DNA from: Quadrisphaera sp. RL12-1S
GTDB lineage: Bacteria; Actinomycetota; Actinomycetes; Actinomycetales; Quadrisphaeraceae
Length of the DNA: 64,000 nt
NCBI RefSeq assembly: GCF_014270065.1
Contig: NZ_JACNME010000004.1
Coordinates: 62,001 to 126,000, forward strand
Direction: 5' to 3'
Shown: positions 9,472-18,165 of the stretch, piece after piece
Position numbering within the stretch: position 1 is the stretch's first letter
Layout: every line of letters begins with the position of its first letter
Notes under the pieces: model-generated
The model's database searches: none
What the model was told of the DNA's origin: nothing
The model's input: the letters and a program-made list of their open reading frames with translations, nothing else
Made by a program: the position numbers and the translations under genes

Positions 9472-11376
9472 GTGAGCATCGAGGGCACCGCCTGGGGCGT
9501 CCTGTACAAGACCGCCTACGGCCAGCAGGACCAGCGGCCCTTCTCCCGCGCCACCCTGCGGCGCGTCCTGGAGTTCGCCCGGCCGCACCGGGCGCGGATC
9601 GGCTGGTTCCTGCTGGTCGGGGTGGTGCAGGCCGCGCTGACGGTGGCCACGCCCCTGCTGGCGGGGCGGGTGGTGCAGGCCATCACCGAGCGCGAGGCGT
9701 CCTCGGTGGTGGTGGGCCTGGCGGTGCTCATCGCCGTCATCGCCGTCCTCGAGGCGGGCACCAGCATGCTCAGCCGCTGGCTGTCCTCCACGCTGGGGGA
9801 GTCGGTCATCCTGGACCTGCGCACCACCGTCTACGACCACGTGCAGCGCCAGCCGGTCGCCTTCTTCACCCGCACCCGCACCGGGGCCCTGGTGAGCCGG
9901 CTCAACTCCGACGTGCTCGGCGCCCAGCGCGCCTTCAGCGACACCCTCGTCGGCGTCGTCTCCAACACGGTGACCCTCCTGCTCACCCTCGGCGTCATGC
10001 TGGCGCTGAGCTGGCCGATCACCGTGCTCGCGCTGGTGCTCCTGCCGCTGTTCCTCATCCCCGCCCGCCGGGTGGGGCGGCGCCTGGCGGGCCTGCAGCG
10101 CGAGGCCGCCGGGCACAACGCCGCCATGACCGACCAGACCACCGAGCGGTTCTCCGCCGCCGGCGCCACCCTGGTCAAGCTCATGGGAGACCCGGCCCGC
10201 GAGTCCGCCGAGTACGCCGCGCGCGCCGAGCGCGTCCGCGACATCGGCGTGCGCACCGCCGTCGTCTCCTTCTCCTTCGTCACCGCCCTCGTGCTGGTCT
10301 CCGCCCTGGCCCTCGCGCTCGTCTACGGGCTGGGGGGCTTCCTCGCGCTGCGCGGCACCCTGGAGGCGGGCACCGTGGTGAGCCTGGCGCTGCTGCTCAC
10401 CCGCCTCTACGCGCCCCTGACGGCCCTGGCGAGCGCCCGCCTCGACGTCATGCAGGCCCTGGTCAGCTTCGAGCGGGTCTTCGAGGTGCTCGACCTCGAA
10501 CCGCTGGTGCGCGAACGGCCCGACCCGGTGCCCCTGCCCGACGGGCCGCTCGCGGTGGAGCTCGACCGGGTCTGCTTCTCCTACCCCTCCGCCGAGCAGG
10601 TCTCGCTGGCGTCCCTGGAGGACGTCGCCGTGCTCGACCCCCGCGGCGGCACGCAGGTGCTCCACGGCGTCTCCTTCCGCGCCGAGCCCGGCCAGGTGGT
10701 AGCGCTCGTCGGCTCGTCCGGGGCGGGGAAGTCCACCACCGCGTCGCTGCTGCCGCGCCTGTACGACGTCGACACCGGGGCCGTCCGCCTGGGCGGGGTG
10801 GACGTGCGCGACCTCTCCTTCGCCGACCTGCGCTCGGCCGTCGGCGTGGTCACCCAGGACGGGCACCTCTTCCACGAGTCCCTGCGCACCAACCTCCAGC
10901 TCGCCGCCCCCGGGGCCACCGACGCCCAGCTCTGGGACGCCCTGGACCGCGCCCGCCTGCGCACCGTGGTCGAGGAGCTGCCCGACGGCCTGGACACCGT
11001 GGTCGGCGAGCGCGGCTACCGCCTCTCCGGCGGCGAGCGCCAGCGCCTGACCATCGCCCGCCTGCTGCTGGCCTCGCCCCGCGTCGTCGTCCTCGACGAG
11101 GCCACCGCCCACCTCGACTCCACCTCCGAGGCCGCCGTGCAGGCGGCGCTGTCCGAGGCGCTCGCGGGCCGGACCGCCCTGGTCATCGCCCACCGGCTCT
11201 CCACGGTGCGCTCGGCGGACCTCATCCTCGTGGTGGAGCACGGCCGCGTCGTCGAGCGGGGCACGCACCCCGAGCTGCTCGCGCTGGGCGGCCGGTACGC
11301 CGAGCTGCACGCCACCCAGTTCGCCGCTGGCGACGACGACGACCTGCGCCGCCAGGGGGAGCCCAGCCGTGCCTGA
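9472..11376 (+). CDS. ABC exporter, fused membrane and ATPase domains
   Basis: 634-residue half-transporter that should homodimerise or pair with another half. Six transmembrane helices fill residues 35-330; the nucleotide-binding domain has Walker A GSSGAGKST at about 414, the signature LSGGERQR at 518 and Walker B VVVLDEAT at 539. An unusual insert of some 20 residues (SAEQVSLASLEDVAVLDP) lies in the A-loop region just before the Walker A domain core. Type IV exporters of this class move drugs, lipids or peptides out of the cell. The stop overlaps the next start by 8 bases, so the two genes are probably co-transcribed. Confidence 0.93.
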   Translation: MSIEGTAWGVLYKTAYGQQDQRPFSRATLRRVLEFARPHRARIGWFLLVGVVQAALTVATPLLAGRVVQAITEREASSVVVGLAVLIAVIAVLEAGTSMLSRWLSSTLGESVILDLRTTVYDHVQRQPVAFFTRTRTGALVSRLNSDVLGAQRAFSDTLVGVVSNTVTLLLTLGVMLALSWPITVLALVLLPLFLIPARRVGRRLAGLQREAAGHNAAMTDQTTERFSAAGATLVKLMGDPARESAEYAARAERVRDIGVRTAVVSFSFVTALVLVSALALALVYGLGGFLALRGTLEAGTVVSLALLLTRLYAPLTALASARLDVMQALVSFERVFEVLDLEPLVRERPDPVPLPDGPLAVELDRVCFSYPSAEQVSLASLEDVAVLDPRGGTQVLHGVSFRAEPGQVVALVGSSGAGKSTTASLLPRLYDVDTGAVRLGGVDVRDLSFADLRSAVGVVTQDGHLFHESLRTNLQLAAPGATDAQLWDALDRARLRTVVEELPDGLDTVVGERGYRLSGGERQRLTIARLLLASPRVVVLDEATAHLDSTSEAAVQAALSEALAGRTALVIAHRLSTVRSADLILVVEHGRVVERGTHPELLALGGRYAELHATQFAAGDDDDLRRQGEPSRA

Positions 11377-12511
11377 CGCCACCCCCACCGCCGTGGCGGA
11401 CCTCACCGCCGACGACGTCGCGCGGCTGCGCCTGGTGTCCCAGCGGCTCGTGGCCCACCCCTCGCTGGAGGTGCCGGCGGACCCGGCGGCCGCGGTGGCG
11501 CACCTCCTGGCGGTGCAGGCGCAGGACCTGCCCGCCGCGCACGTCGCCGTCGCCAGCCGCACCCCGGTCCGCGACGCCGCGGCCGTGCGCGCCGCCCTCG
11601 ACGACGGCCGCCTCGTGCGCACCTGGCCGATGCGCGGCACCCTGCACCTGCTCACCGCGGCCGACGCCGGCTGGGTGACGCGCCTGCTCGGGCCGCGCGC
11701 CGTCCAGGCGGCGGCCAAGCGCATGCGCGACGCGGGCCTGGACGAGGCGGCCTTCGAGCGCGCCCTGGCCGTGGCGCGCGAGCTGCTCGCCGCCGGTCCC
11801 GCCAGCCGCGAGGAGCTGGGCCGCGCGTGGACCGCCGCTGGGTTCGAGCCGGGCACGTCCACCACCTACCGCCTCCTCAACCACCTGGCCACCTGCGGGG
11901 AGCTGGTGCTGGGGCCCCTGCGGGGCACCGACCAGCTGGTGGTGCTGGCCGACGCCTGGCTGCCCGACGGCGCCCGCCGCGAGGACGAGCCCGAGGAGGC
12001 GCTGCTCGCCGACCTCGCCGCCCGCTACCTCGCGGGCCACGGACCCGCCTCCGTCGCCGACCTCGTGCGGTGGACCCACCAGACCGCCGGGGCGGCGGGC
12101 CGGGCCGTCGCCGCGGTGCACGCCGCCGGGCGCCTGGTGGCCGTGACCTGCGAGGGCCGCACGCTGCTCGGCGGCCCCGAGCTGGCCGACCTCGTGGGTG
12201 ACCTCGACGCGGTCCGCGACGCCACCCGCGGCGTGCTGCTCACCGCGGCGTTCGACGAGCTGGTGCTCGGGTACGCCGACCGCACCGCCACGCTGGCGCG
12301 GGAGGACGAGGCGCTCGTGGTGCCCGGGGGCAACGGGATGTTCAAGCCGGTGGTGGTGGTCGACGGCCGCGCCGCGGGCACGTGGGCGCGCGCGGGCAGC
12401 CGGCGGGACCGGCTGGTGGTCACGCCGTTCGGTGCGCCGCTGCCGCCCGCCGTCGGGGCGGCCTGCCAGGAGGCGTTCGCCGCTCTGCCCGCGGCCCTGC
12501 CCGGTCGCTGA
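11369..12511 (+). CDS. Winged-helix DNA-binding protein of the AlkZ/YcaQ (HTH_42) family
   Basis: 380 residues, GTG start overlapping the ABC exporter stop. The family comprises DNA glycosylases that remove bulky or cross-linking alkyl adducts (AlkZ of azinomycin producers, YcaQ/AlkX). The catalytic QxQ motif is present as VQAQD (about residue 50), followed by the conserved WPMRGTLHLL segment (about 88) and three winged-helix units. Coupling to a drug exporter would fit defence against a DNA-alkylating compound, but this is inference; many HTH_42 proteins are uncharacterised. Confidence 0.85.
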   Translation: MPDATPTAVADLTADDVARLRLVSQRLVAHPSLEVPADPAAAVAHLLAVQAQDLPAAHVAVASRTPVRDAAAVRAALDDGRLVRTWPMRGTLHLLTAADAGWVTRLLGPRAVQAAAKRMRDAGLDEAAFERALAVARELLAAGPASREELGRAWTAAGFEPGTSTTYRLLNHLATCGELVLGPLRGTDQLVVLADAWLPDGARREDEPEEALLADLAARYLAGHGPASVADLVRWTHQTAGAAGRAVAAVHAAGRLVAVTCEGRTLLGGPELADLVGDLDAVRDATRGVLLTAAFDELVLGYADRTATLAREDEALVVPGGNGMFKPVVVVDGRAAGTWARAGSRRDRLVVTPFGAPLPPAVGAACQEAFAALPAALPGR

Positions 12512-12547
12512 GCAGCACCGCCGCAGCGCCAGGACGAGGCCGCAGGG

Positions 12548-14017
12548 TCAGGCCCAGACCGGGTCCGACGGGGTGAGGCCGGCCTGCCACACGGGCGCGC
12601 CCAGCGGCCGGACCACCGTCACGGAGCCGGCCGGAGAGGGCAGCTCCACGAGGTAGCGCTCCAGGTCGGAGGGGCGCAGGCCCTCGCTGGGCGGGAGCTG
12701 GGAGGACACCTGCTGGGACAGCAGCCAGCGGGCCAGCCCCGCCAGCGACACGTGCGCGTGCCAGGACGCGGCGGCGCCGGAGGCGGAGGCGGCCCGGCGC
12801 AGCGCCAGGCCGCGCATCACGGCGGCCGCGAGCAGGTGCCCCGCGGCGTGGTCCAGGGCCTGCACGGGCAGGGCGCCGGGGGAGCCGTCGGCCCCGCCGG
12901 TCATCACGGCGATGCCGGTGGCGGCCTGGACCACCGAGTCGAAGCCGCGGCGCTGCGCCCAGGGCCCGCGCCGACCCCACGCCGACAGGGACGCCACCAC
13001 GAGGTGCGGGTGCCGCTCGGCCAGGTCCTCCTCGCCCAGGCCCACCCGGTCCAGCGCCCCCGGCCGGTACCCGTGCACAAGCACGTCCGCGCCGCTGAGC
13101 AGCTCCTCCAGGCGCCGCCGACCGTCACCGGAGGTGACGTCCAGCTCCGCCCAGCGCTTGCCGGAGCCGGTCTCCAGCAGTGACGCGCGCGCCTCCGGCA
13201 GGTGCGGCGGGTCGAGCCGGAGCACGTCGGCCCCCCACGCCGCCAGCGCCCGGGTGCCTGTGGGACCGGCGATGACCCTCGTGAGGTCCAGCACGCGAGC
13301 GCCCCTGATCCCCGGCGCCCGCCGCACGGACGGGGACGGAGACGCGGACGCGGACGCGGTCCGGGAACCGCCGGGGAGCACCACGCGCCGCAGGTCCACC
13401 AGCGGCGCGTCCGCCAGCGCCGCCCCCTGGGGGGAGGCCGCCCACTCGTGCGGGGTGCGCACGGCGGCCACCACACCGCCCCGGGCCACCACCAGCTCCT
13501 CCACCTCGAGCGACTGCCGCTCCAGCAGCGCCGCGCGCACCGCGGCCTCGGCCTTCCCGTCCGAGGTCTGCGCCGCCCCGTCCACGCCCAGCGCGGCCAG
13601 CAACGACGCCCGGTGGTGCGGGTAGTTGGCGTGGACGCGCACCCAGCTGTCCGCGGTGGGGAAGAAGCGCGACAGCGGGGCGAACCCACCGGCGGCCGGG
13701 ACGCCGTCCAGGCGCAGCAGCGCCTCGCTGGCGAAGTCAGCGGCGACGTGGCGGGCGTCGACCGCCAGCTGCCCGTCTCCCGGGGGAGCTGCGCCCGCCT
13801 CCAGCGCCGCGCCCGACGGTCCGACGGCGGCCAGCCGGTGCACGGTGGCCGCGGCCACCGCCAGCGCCTCCACCGGCAGCGGGCTCACCAGGCCCGTGGT
13901 GCCGCCGACGCGGACGGTGCGGAGGTCGGCGGGGTCGCCGCGCAGGTCCCTCCAGAGCTGGTGCAGGAGACCTCCGGCCACACCGCCATGGTGGTCGGTG
14001 CCCACCCGCGGGGCCAC
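12548..14017 (-). CDS. CaiB/BaiF-type CoA transferase (long actinobacterial form)
   Basis: 489 residues from GTG 14017 (GTG 14005 is possible; neither has a clear ribosome-binding site). The canonical class III CoA-transferase start, ARVLDLTRVIAGPTGTRALA, appears only at about residue 236; residues 1-230 are the other family domain, containing SWVRVHANYPHHRAS and SPQGAALA motifs. This order is seen in a mycobacterial/actinobacterial subgroup of acyl-CoA transferases. The linker is encoded by a GACGCG hexanucleotide repeat (13341-13358). Substrate unknown. Directly downstream of a tetR gene, 31 bases. Confidence 0.85.
   Translation of the reverse strand: MAPRVGTDHHGGVAGGLLHQLWRDLRGDPADLRTVRVGGTTGLVSPLPVEALAVAAATVHRLAAVGPSGAALEAGAAPPGDGQLAVDARHVAADFASEALLRLDGVPAAGGFAPLSRFFPTADSWVRVHANYPHHRASLLAALGVDGAAQTSDGKAEAAVRAALLERQSLEVEELVVARGGVVAAVRTPHEWAASPQGAALADAPLVDLRRVVLPGGSRTASASASPSPSVRRAPGIRGARVLDLTRVIAGPTGTRALAAWGADVLRLDPPHLPEARASLLETGSGKRWAELDVTSGDGRRRLEELLSGADVLVHGYRPGALDRVGLGEEDLAERHPHLVVASLSAWGRRGPWAQRRGFDSVVQAATGIAVMTGGADGSPGALPVQALDHAAGHLLAAAVMRGLALRRAASASGAAASWHAHVSLAGLARWLLSQQVSSQLPPSEGLRPSDLERYLVELPSPAGSVTVVRPLGAPVWQAGLTPSDPVWA
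13341..13358. repeat. (GACGCG)3 hexanucleotide repeat in CoA-transferase linker
   Basis: Three perfect 6-bp units followed by related GACGG(G) units code for an Ala-Ser/Pro-Ser linker between the two CoA-transferase domains. Repeat-number change would alter linker length without shifting the frame. Confidence 0.7.
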
Positions 14018-14048
14018 CCCGCGCGCGTCGGCGCTGGTCGGGCGCGCG

Positions 14049-14657
14049 TCAGGCCCGGGTCAGCTGGTCCAGCCGCCCCCGCAGCAGCGCCTGCGCCGCG
14101 CCCGCGGAGCGGCGGTGCGGCCAGGTGACCAGCCCGAAGGCCAGCCCGTCCACGAGGGCGTGGAGCTCGGCGGCGCGGCGGGTCCGCTCGGCGAACGCGA
14201 GACCCGCCGGGGACAGGGCGCTCACCACGCGGTGGCACAGCCCGCGCAGCCCCGCGTCGACGGCGTCCGCCGCGCGGCGCAGCGCGGGCGAGGCGGTGGC
14301 CGTGGCGCTGCGGGCGAGGTAGGCGTAGCAGACCGCGACCTCGGGCCGGTCGGCGTCGCTGAGGGGCACCACCTGCGCCAGCTGGGCCAGCGCGTCACCG
14401 ACGGCGTCCCCGGTGACGGGCGCCTCGGCCACCCGCTGGCGGACCACCACCACCGCGCGCCGCAGCGCCGCGGCGTGCAGCTCGTCCTGCGTGGCGAAGA
14501 CGCGGGTCACCGCCCCGAGGGAGCTCCCCGCCTCGGCGGCGACGGACCTGGCGCTCACCGCGTCGAGCCCGTCGCGGACCGCCACGCGCCACAGGGCCGC
14601 CACGAGCGCGGCCCGCCGCGCCGCCAGCTCAGCAGCCGGTCCCGTCGCCGAGGTCAC
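14049..14657 (-). CDS. TetR-family transcriptional regulator
   Basis: 202 residues. The N-terminal helix-turn-helix is AVSARSVAAEAGSSLGAVTR at about 34-53, followed by a helical ligand-binding domain with no recognised effector signature. GTG 14657 sits 7 bases after a TAGCGT -10 box (14665-14670, minus strand), implying a leaderless mRNA. A GTTCCGGAAC palindrome lies just upstream of the -10, which suggests autoregulation. The CoA transferase downstream on the same strand is its most likely target or operon partner. Confidence 0.9.
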   Translation of the reverse strand: MTSATGPAAELAARRAALVAALWRVAVRDGLDAVSARSVAAEAGSSLGAVTRVFATQDELHAAALRRAVVVVRQRVAEAPVTGDAVGDALAQLAQVVPLSDADRPEVAVCYAYLARSATATASPALRRAADAVDAGLRGLCHRVVSALSPAGLAFAERTRRAAELHALVDGLAFGLVTWPHRRSAGAAQALLRGRLDQLTRA

Positions 14658-14680
14658 GACGACGACGCTAGCGGGACGCG

Positions 14681-14702
14681 CGTTCCGGAACAGGCGTTCT
14701 GG
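14681..14702. promoter_or_regulatory. Candidate TetR operator
   Basis: Perfect 10-bp palindrome GTTCCGGAAC (14682-14691) within two direct repeats CGTTCCGG (14681) and CGTTCTGG (14695), 14 bp apart, placed 12 bases upstream of the tetR -10 box. Placement and symmetry suit an autorepressor site; binding is inferred. Confidence 0.4.
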
Positions 14703-14731
14703 CCTTCCCGGCGCCGGAACGGGCGTCCCGG

Positions 14732-15631
14732 TCAGCGGCTGAGCCGGGCCAGCACCGCGTCCGCGAGGCGTTCGGCCGCGCCGGGCGCGTGGTCGAGGAA
14801 GAGCGAGGGCTCCACCAGCTCCAGCTCCAGCACGCGCGGGAGGCCGTCGTCGTCCAGCAGCAGGTCCACCCGGGCGTACAGCGGGGCCGGTGCCCCCGCG
14901 GCCCGGGCGCGCCGGGTCGCCTCGGCCACCACCGCCCGCCCGAGCTCGGCCTCGGCCGCTGACGGCTCCCGCGGCGCCATCTCCTCCTGCGCGAACAGCC
15001 CCTCCACCAGCCCGCCGCCCGCCGGCAGCAGCGCGCCCTTGCGCATCGCGTGGCTGAGGCGGCCGTCGAGGAAGACCAGCGCCGTCTCCCCGACCTCGTC
15101 CACGGCGGCCAGGTACGGCTGCACGAGCACCGAGCGCCCACCGGCCTGCACGGCCCGCACGTGGGCGCGCGAGCGGTCCGCCTCGTGGGCGCCGAGCCGC
15201 AGCGTGTCGCGGGAGCCGGCGGAGACCGCGGGCTTCACCACGTGCTCGACCCCGAGGAAGGGGTGCTCGGCCGCGGCGCCCACCTCGACGAACGCGCTGG
15301 GGACCACCGGCAGCCCGGCCGCCTCCAGGTCGAGGAGGTAGTGCTTGTCGGTGGACCACTCCAGCAGCGGCAGCGGGTTGAGCAGAGCGGTGGCGGACGC
15401 CGTGCGCGCCGCCCAGGCGAGGAACTCCGCCCGGCGCGGGGCGTAGTCCCAGGTGGACCTCACCACCGCGAGGTCGACGCGGTCCCAGCGCGCGTCGTCG
15501 TCCCAGACCACGGGCTGCGCGTCGGCGCCGCGGGCGCGCAGGGCGGACAGCAGGAGCTGTCCCTCGTCGTCGAGATCGGGCACCTCGGAGCAGGTGACCA
15601 GCGCGACCGCGGGGGAGGAGGGGAGGATCAT
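14732..15631 (-). CDS. ATP-grasp enzyme, RimK/glutathione-synthetase-like
   Basis: 299 residues from ATG 15631 (a GTG at 15643 would add four). It has the layout of ATP-grasp ligases: an N-terminal substrate domain with VVRSTWDYAPRRAEF (about residue 57), the ATP-binding KPAVSAGSRDT segment (about 137) and the metal-binding end motif VLELELVEPSLFLD (about 270). These enzymes couple ATP hydrolysis to carboxylate-amine ligation in peptide or small-molecule synthesis. The substrate is unknown and no partner gene is adjacent: tetR lies downstream and the GGDEF gene is divergent. Confidence 0.85.
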   Translation of the reverse strand: MILPSSPAVALVTCSEVPDLDDEGQLLLSALRARGADAQPVVWDDDARWDRVDLAVVRSTWDYAPRRAEFLAWAARTASATALLNPLPLLEWSTDKHYLLDLEAAGLPVVPSAFVEVGAAAEHPFLGVEHVVKPAVSAGSRDTLRLGAHEADRSRAHVRAVQAGGRSVLVQPYLAAVDEVGETALVFLDGRLSHAMRKGALLPAGGGLVEGLFAQEEMAPREPSAAEAELGRAVVAEATRRARAAGAPAPLYARVDLLLDDDGLPRVLELELVEPSLFLDHAPGAAERLADAVLARLSR

Positions 15632-15739
15632 GGAGACGAGCGTCACACAGCCGGAGCCCTCAAGGACGACCACCCCGCTGCCGAGGACCGGAGGGTGCAC
15701 GCCTTCACCCCGCGTCGGCCCGCTGAGGCCGCTCGGTGG

Positions 15740-16786
15740 ATGAGTGCTGCCCTCTTCGCCTGCGCCGTGCTCATGCTCCTCACGGCCGTGCCCGTCGCCG
15801 ACCACGTCGCCGGCCTCGTGGTGGTGGGGGCCGCCGGGCTGGGCTGCGGCGCGGGGGCCCTCGCCTGCCTGCGCGGCTGGACGCCCGGAGGGCGTTGGTG
15901 GGCCGCGGTGCTCCTGTCCTCGGTGGTGTTCATCGTGGTGGCGGACCTCGTCACCCGTGACGCCACCGCCACCGGCCTGGTCTTCCTGCTCGTGCCACCG
16001 CTGCTGGCCGCCGCCCAGCTCCCCGTCCGGGGGGCCTGGACCACCGCCGCCGCGAGCGTGACCGGCCTGGCGGTGGTGGTGGTCTCGCTGCTGCCGCCGG
16101 AGCGGGCTCTGGTGGACGGCGTCAACGTGGCCGCCTTCGTGGTGCTGGTGACCTGGCTGGTCTCGCGCGGCCAGGTGCGCACCGAGGCCCTGGTGTCCGA
16201 GCTCGAGCAGCAGGCCGCGGTCGACCCGCTCACCGGGCTGGTCACCCGCCGCGTGCTGGACGACGCCGTCCGCTCGGCCCTGGGCGGGTCGGCCGCCGCG
16301 CGCGGCAACGCCCTGGTCATCATCGACCTCGACAGGTTCAAGACCGTCAACGACACCTGGGGCCACCCGGTCGGTGACGCGGCCATCACCCACGTGGGGC
16401 ACCTCCTGCGGCAGGCGTGCGGCCCGGGTGCGGTGGTCTGCCGCCTGGGCGGCGACGAGCTGGCGGCCCTGCTGCCCGGCTGTTCGGCCGCCACCGCGGC
16501 CCAGGTGGCCCGCGAGCTGGTGGTGCTCGTGCGGTCCACCCCGCTGGTCCTGCCCGACGGGCGCGAGATCGGCCTGACCGTCAGCGCGGGGGCGGCCCAC
16601 TTCCCGCAGCACGCCAGCGAGGTCGAGGGGCTGTACCGCGCCGCGGACGCCGCGCTCTACCGCGCCAAGCGCGCCGGCAGGGACCGGGCTGCGCTCTGGA
16701 GCGACGACGACGGTGACGCCGGCGCCGCGACAGTCCCCGTCCCCGTCCCCGTCCCCGTCCCCGTCACAGGGTCACGGAGCCGCTGA
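15740..16786 (+). CDS. Membrane-anchored GGDEF-domain protein (probable diguanylate cyclase)
   Basis: 348 residues: about six transmembrane segments (residues 1-140), a short coiled stretch, then a GGDEF domain starting at DPLTGLVTRR. The active-site motif is GGDEL (237-241) rather than GGDEF, which still retains the Gly-Gly-Asp-Glu needed for GTP and metal binding, so c-di-GMP synthesis is plausible. The RxxD inhibitory site expected upstream is replaced by GPGA. The C-terminus is a (VP)5 tail from five CCCCGT repeats that overlaps the convergent PhzF-like gene by 23 bases. Confidence 0.88.
   Translation: MSAALFACAVLMLLTAVPVADHVAGLVVVGAAGLGCGAGALACLRGWTPGGRWWAAVLLSSVVFIVVADLVTRDATATGLVFLLVPPLLAAAQLPVRGAWTTAAASVTGLAVVVVSLLPPERALVDGVNVAAFVVLVTWLVSRGQVRTEALVSELEQQAAVDPLTGLVTRRVLDDAVRSALGGSAAARGNALVIIDLDRFKTVNDTWGHPVGDAAITHVGHLLRQACGPGAVVCRLGGDELAALLPGCSAATAAQVARELVVLVRSTPLVLPDGREIGLTVSAGAAHFPQHASEVEGLYRAADAALYRAKRAGRDRAALWSDDDGDAGAATVPVPVPVPVPVTGSRSR
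16735..16764. repeat. (CCCCGT)5 hexanucleotide tandem repeat
   Basis: Five perfect 6-bp units. On the plus strand they encode alternating Pro and Val near the end of the GGDEF protein; the last base is also the last base of the PhzF-like stop codon on the minus strand. Slippage in whole units keeps the plus-strand frame. Confidence 0.9.
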
Positions 16787-17648
16787 CCCCCACCACCGTC
16801 GCGCCGCCGACCCACACCCGCTCGCCCTCGCGGGCCACGTGCACCCGGCCGCGCCGGCCCAGCGCCGTCCCCTGGGAGGCGGTGTACCTGTCGGGCAGGC
16901 GGACCGTCGCCTCCCCGGAGGTGAGCCACTGGCCCACCCCGGCGTTGAGGCTGCCGGTGACGGGGTCCTCCCACCAGGCGCCGTCCTCCCTGGCGAAGGC
17001 GCGCACCTCCACGGCCGCCCCGTCCGGGCCGGTCCCGCCGGGGTGGGCCCCGACCAGGCCGATGTCGGAGGGACCGTCCTGGCCCGCACCACGGGTGCTG
17101 GCGGCGAGCACGGCGTGCGCGTCCTCCAGCAGCAGGGCCACCCAGCCGGGCCCGTTGTCCACCCAGGCCGCGTCCAGCACGTCACCGGCGCGCAGGCCCA
17201 CGGACGACGCGGCCGCCACGAGGTCGGCCGGGTCGACGGGGCCTCTGCGCACCAGGGGCGGCGCCTCGAAGGCGAGCACCTCCCGGTCGTCGTCGTCGAG
17301 CGAGCGGCGGACCGTGACCAGCCCCGCCCCGCACTCCTGCACCACCACGCCGTCGCGCTGGGGGACACCGCCGGCCTCCAGCCACGCACGGGCGGACCCC
17401 AGCGTCGGGTGTCCGGCGAACGGCAGCTCCCGGCCCGGGGTGAAGATCCGCAGCCGGTAGTCGGCGCCGTCCGCCGCGCCCTGCGGCGTGGGGGGCAGCA
17501 GGAACGTCGTCTCGGACAGCTGGGTCCAGCGGGCGAACGCGCGCAGGGCGTCGTCGTCGAGCCCGTCCGCGTCGTGGACGACGGCGACCGCGTTGCCGCG
17601 GGTCAGCTCGCGGGTGAAGACGTCGACCTGCGTGAAGCGCCTGGTCAC
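16764..17648 (-). CDS. PhzF-family isomerase/epimerase-like protein
   Basis: 294 residues, the usual size for this diaminopimelate-epimerase-fold family. Key family points: VDVFTRELTRGNAVAVV at the N-terminus (the GNPxAVV motif, here with Ala for Pro), the catalytic glutamate in LSETTF (E46), GHPTLGSARAW, and EDPVTGS (about residue 209) carrying the conserved Asp. PhzF itself isomerises DHHA in phenazine synthesis, but no other phz gene is present, so this is a PhzF-like enzyme of unknown substrate. Convergent and overlapping with the GGDEF gene. Confidence 0.88.
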   Translation of the reverse strand: MTRRFTQVDVFTRELTRGNAVAVVHDADGLDDDALRAFARWTQLSETTFLLPPTPQGAADGADYRLRIFTPGRELPFAGHPTLGSARAWLEAGGVPQRDGVVVQECGAGLVTVRRSLDDDDREVLAFEAPPLVRRGPVDPADLVAAASSVGLRAGDVLDAAWVDNGPGWVALLLEDAHAVLAASTRGAGQDGPSDIGLVGAHPGGTGPDGAAVEVRAFAREDGAWWEDPVTGSLNAGVGQWLTSGEATVRLPDRYTASQGTALGRRGRVHVAREGERVWVGGATVVGVSGSVTL

Positions 17649-17664
17649 GGGTGGGTCAGCCGGG

Positions 17665-18087
17665 TCAGCGGGGCTCGAGCAGCACCACGGGGATGACCCG
17701 CGGGGCGGCCTTGACCTCGTACTCGGCGAAGCCGGGGGAGCGGCGCTTCTGCTCCTCCCACACGGCGTCGCGCTCCTCGCCGTGCAGCTCGCGCGCGTGC
17801 ACGGCCACCTCGCGGCCGCCGTGCTCGGCGCCGACCTCGGCGGTGGTGTCGGGGGAGGCCAGGAGGTTGGCGTACCACTCGGGGTGGGTCGGGGCGCCGG
17901 CCTTGGAGGCGAACACCGCGAAGGCCCCGCCCACCTGCTGGAACACCAGCGGGGCGACGTGCTCGGAGCCGGAGCGCCGGCCCCGGTGGTGCACGAGGAT
18001 CATCGGCGCCCCCTCGAAGGGCGGGCCGACGCGACCCTCGTTCTCGCGGAACTCCCGGATGACGCGCGTGTTGAAGTCCTCAGCCAC
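17665..18087 (-). CDS. Deazaflavin (F420)-dependent nitroreductase-like protein (DDN family)
   Basis: 140 residues, the standard length of this split beta-barrel family. PMILVHHRGRRSGSEHVAPL (about residue 28) is the family's cofactor-binding strand-loop, and HPEWYANLLASPD (about 68) its second hallmark. Members bind F420 or a flavin and reduce quinones, nitro compounds or unsaturated substrates. GTG 18087 lies exactly 6 bases after a CATGCT -10 box (minus strand), consistent with a leaderless message. Ends 16 bases before the PhzF-like gene start, so the two are probably co-transcribed. Confidence 0.9.
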   Translation of the reverse strand: MAEDFNTRVIREFRENEGRVGPPFEGAPMILVHHRGRRSGSEHVAPLVFQQVGGAFAVFASKAGAPTHPEWYANLLASPDTTAEVGAEHGGREVAVHARELHGEERDAVWEEQKRRSPGFAEYEVKAAPRVIPVVLLEPR

Positions 18088-18126
18088 GGCGCCAGCATGC
18101 CCCTCGCCAGGCCGGGAGTGCGGGAG

Positions 18127-18160
18127 GGGGCTGCCCGGAACGGGTGTTCCGGGCAGCCCC
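18127..18160 (-). terminator. Intrinsic terminator-like hairpin after the beta-oxidation operon
   Basis: Perfect 14-bp stem GGGGCTGCCCGGAA / TTCCGGGCAGCCCC with a 6-nt loop, five bases past the stop of the fadB-type gene. There is no strong T-tract, as is usual in high-GC actinobacteria. Confidence 0.85.
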
Positions 18161-18165
18161 GAGCC

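Noticed and set aside
16764-17648. Phenazine biosynthesis locus
   Set aside because: A PhzF-like gene alone is not evidence; no other phenazine genes are present.
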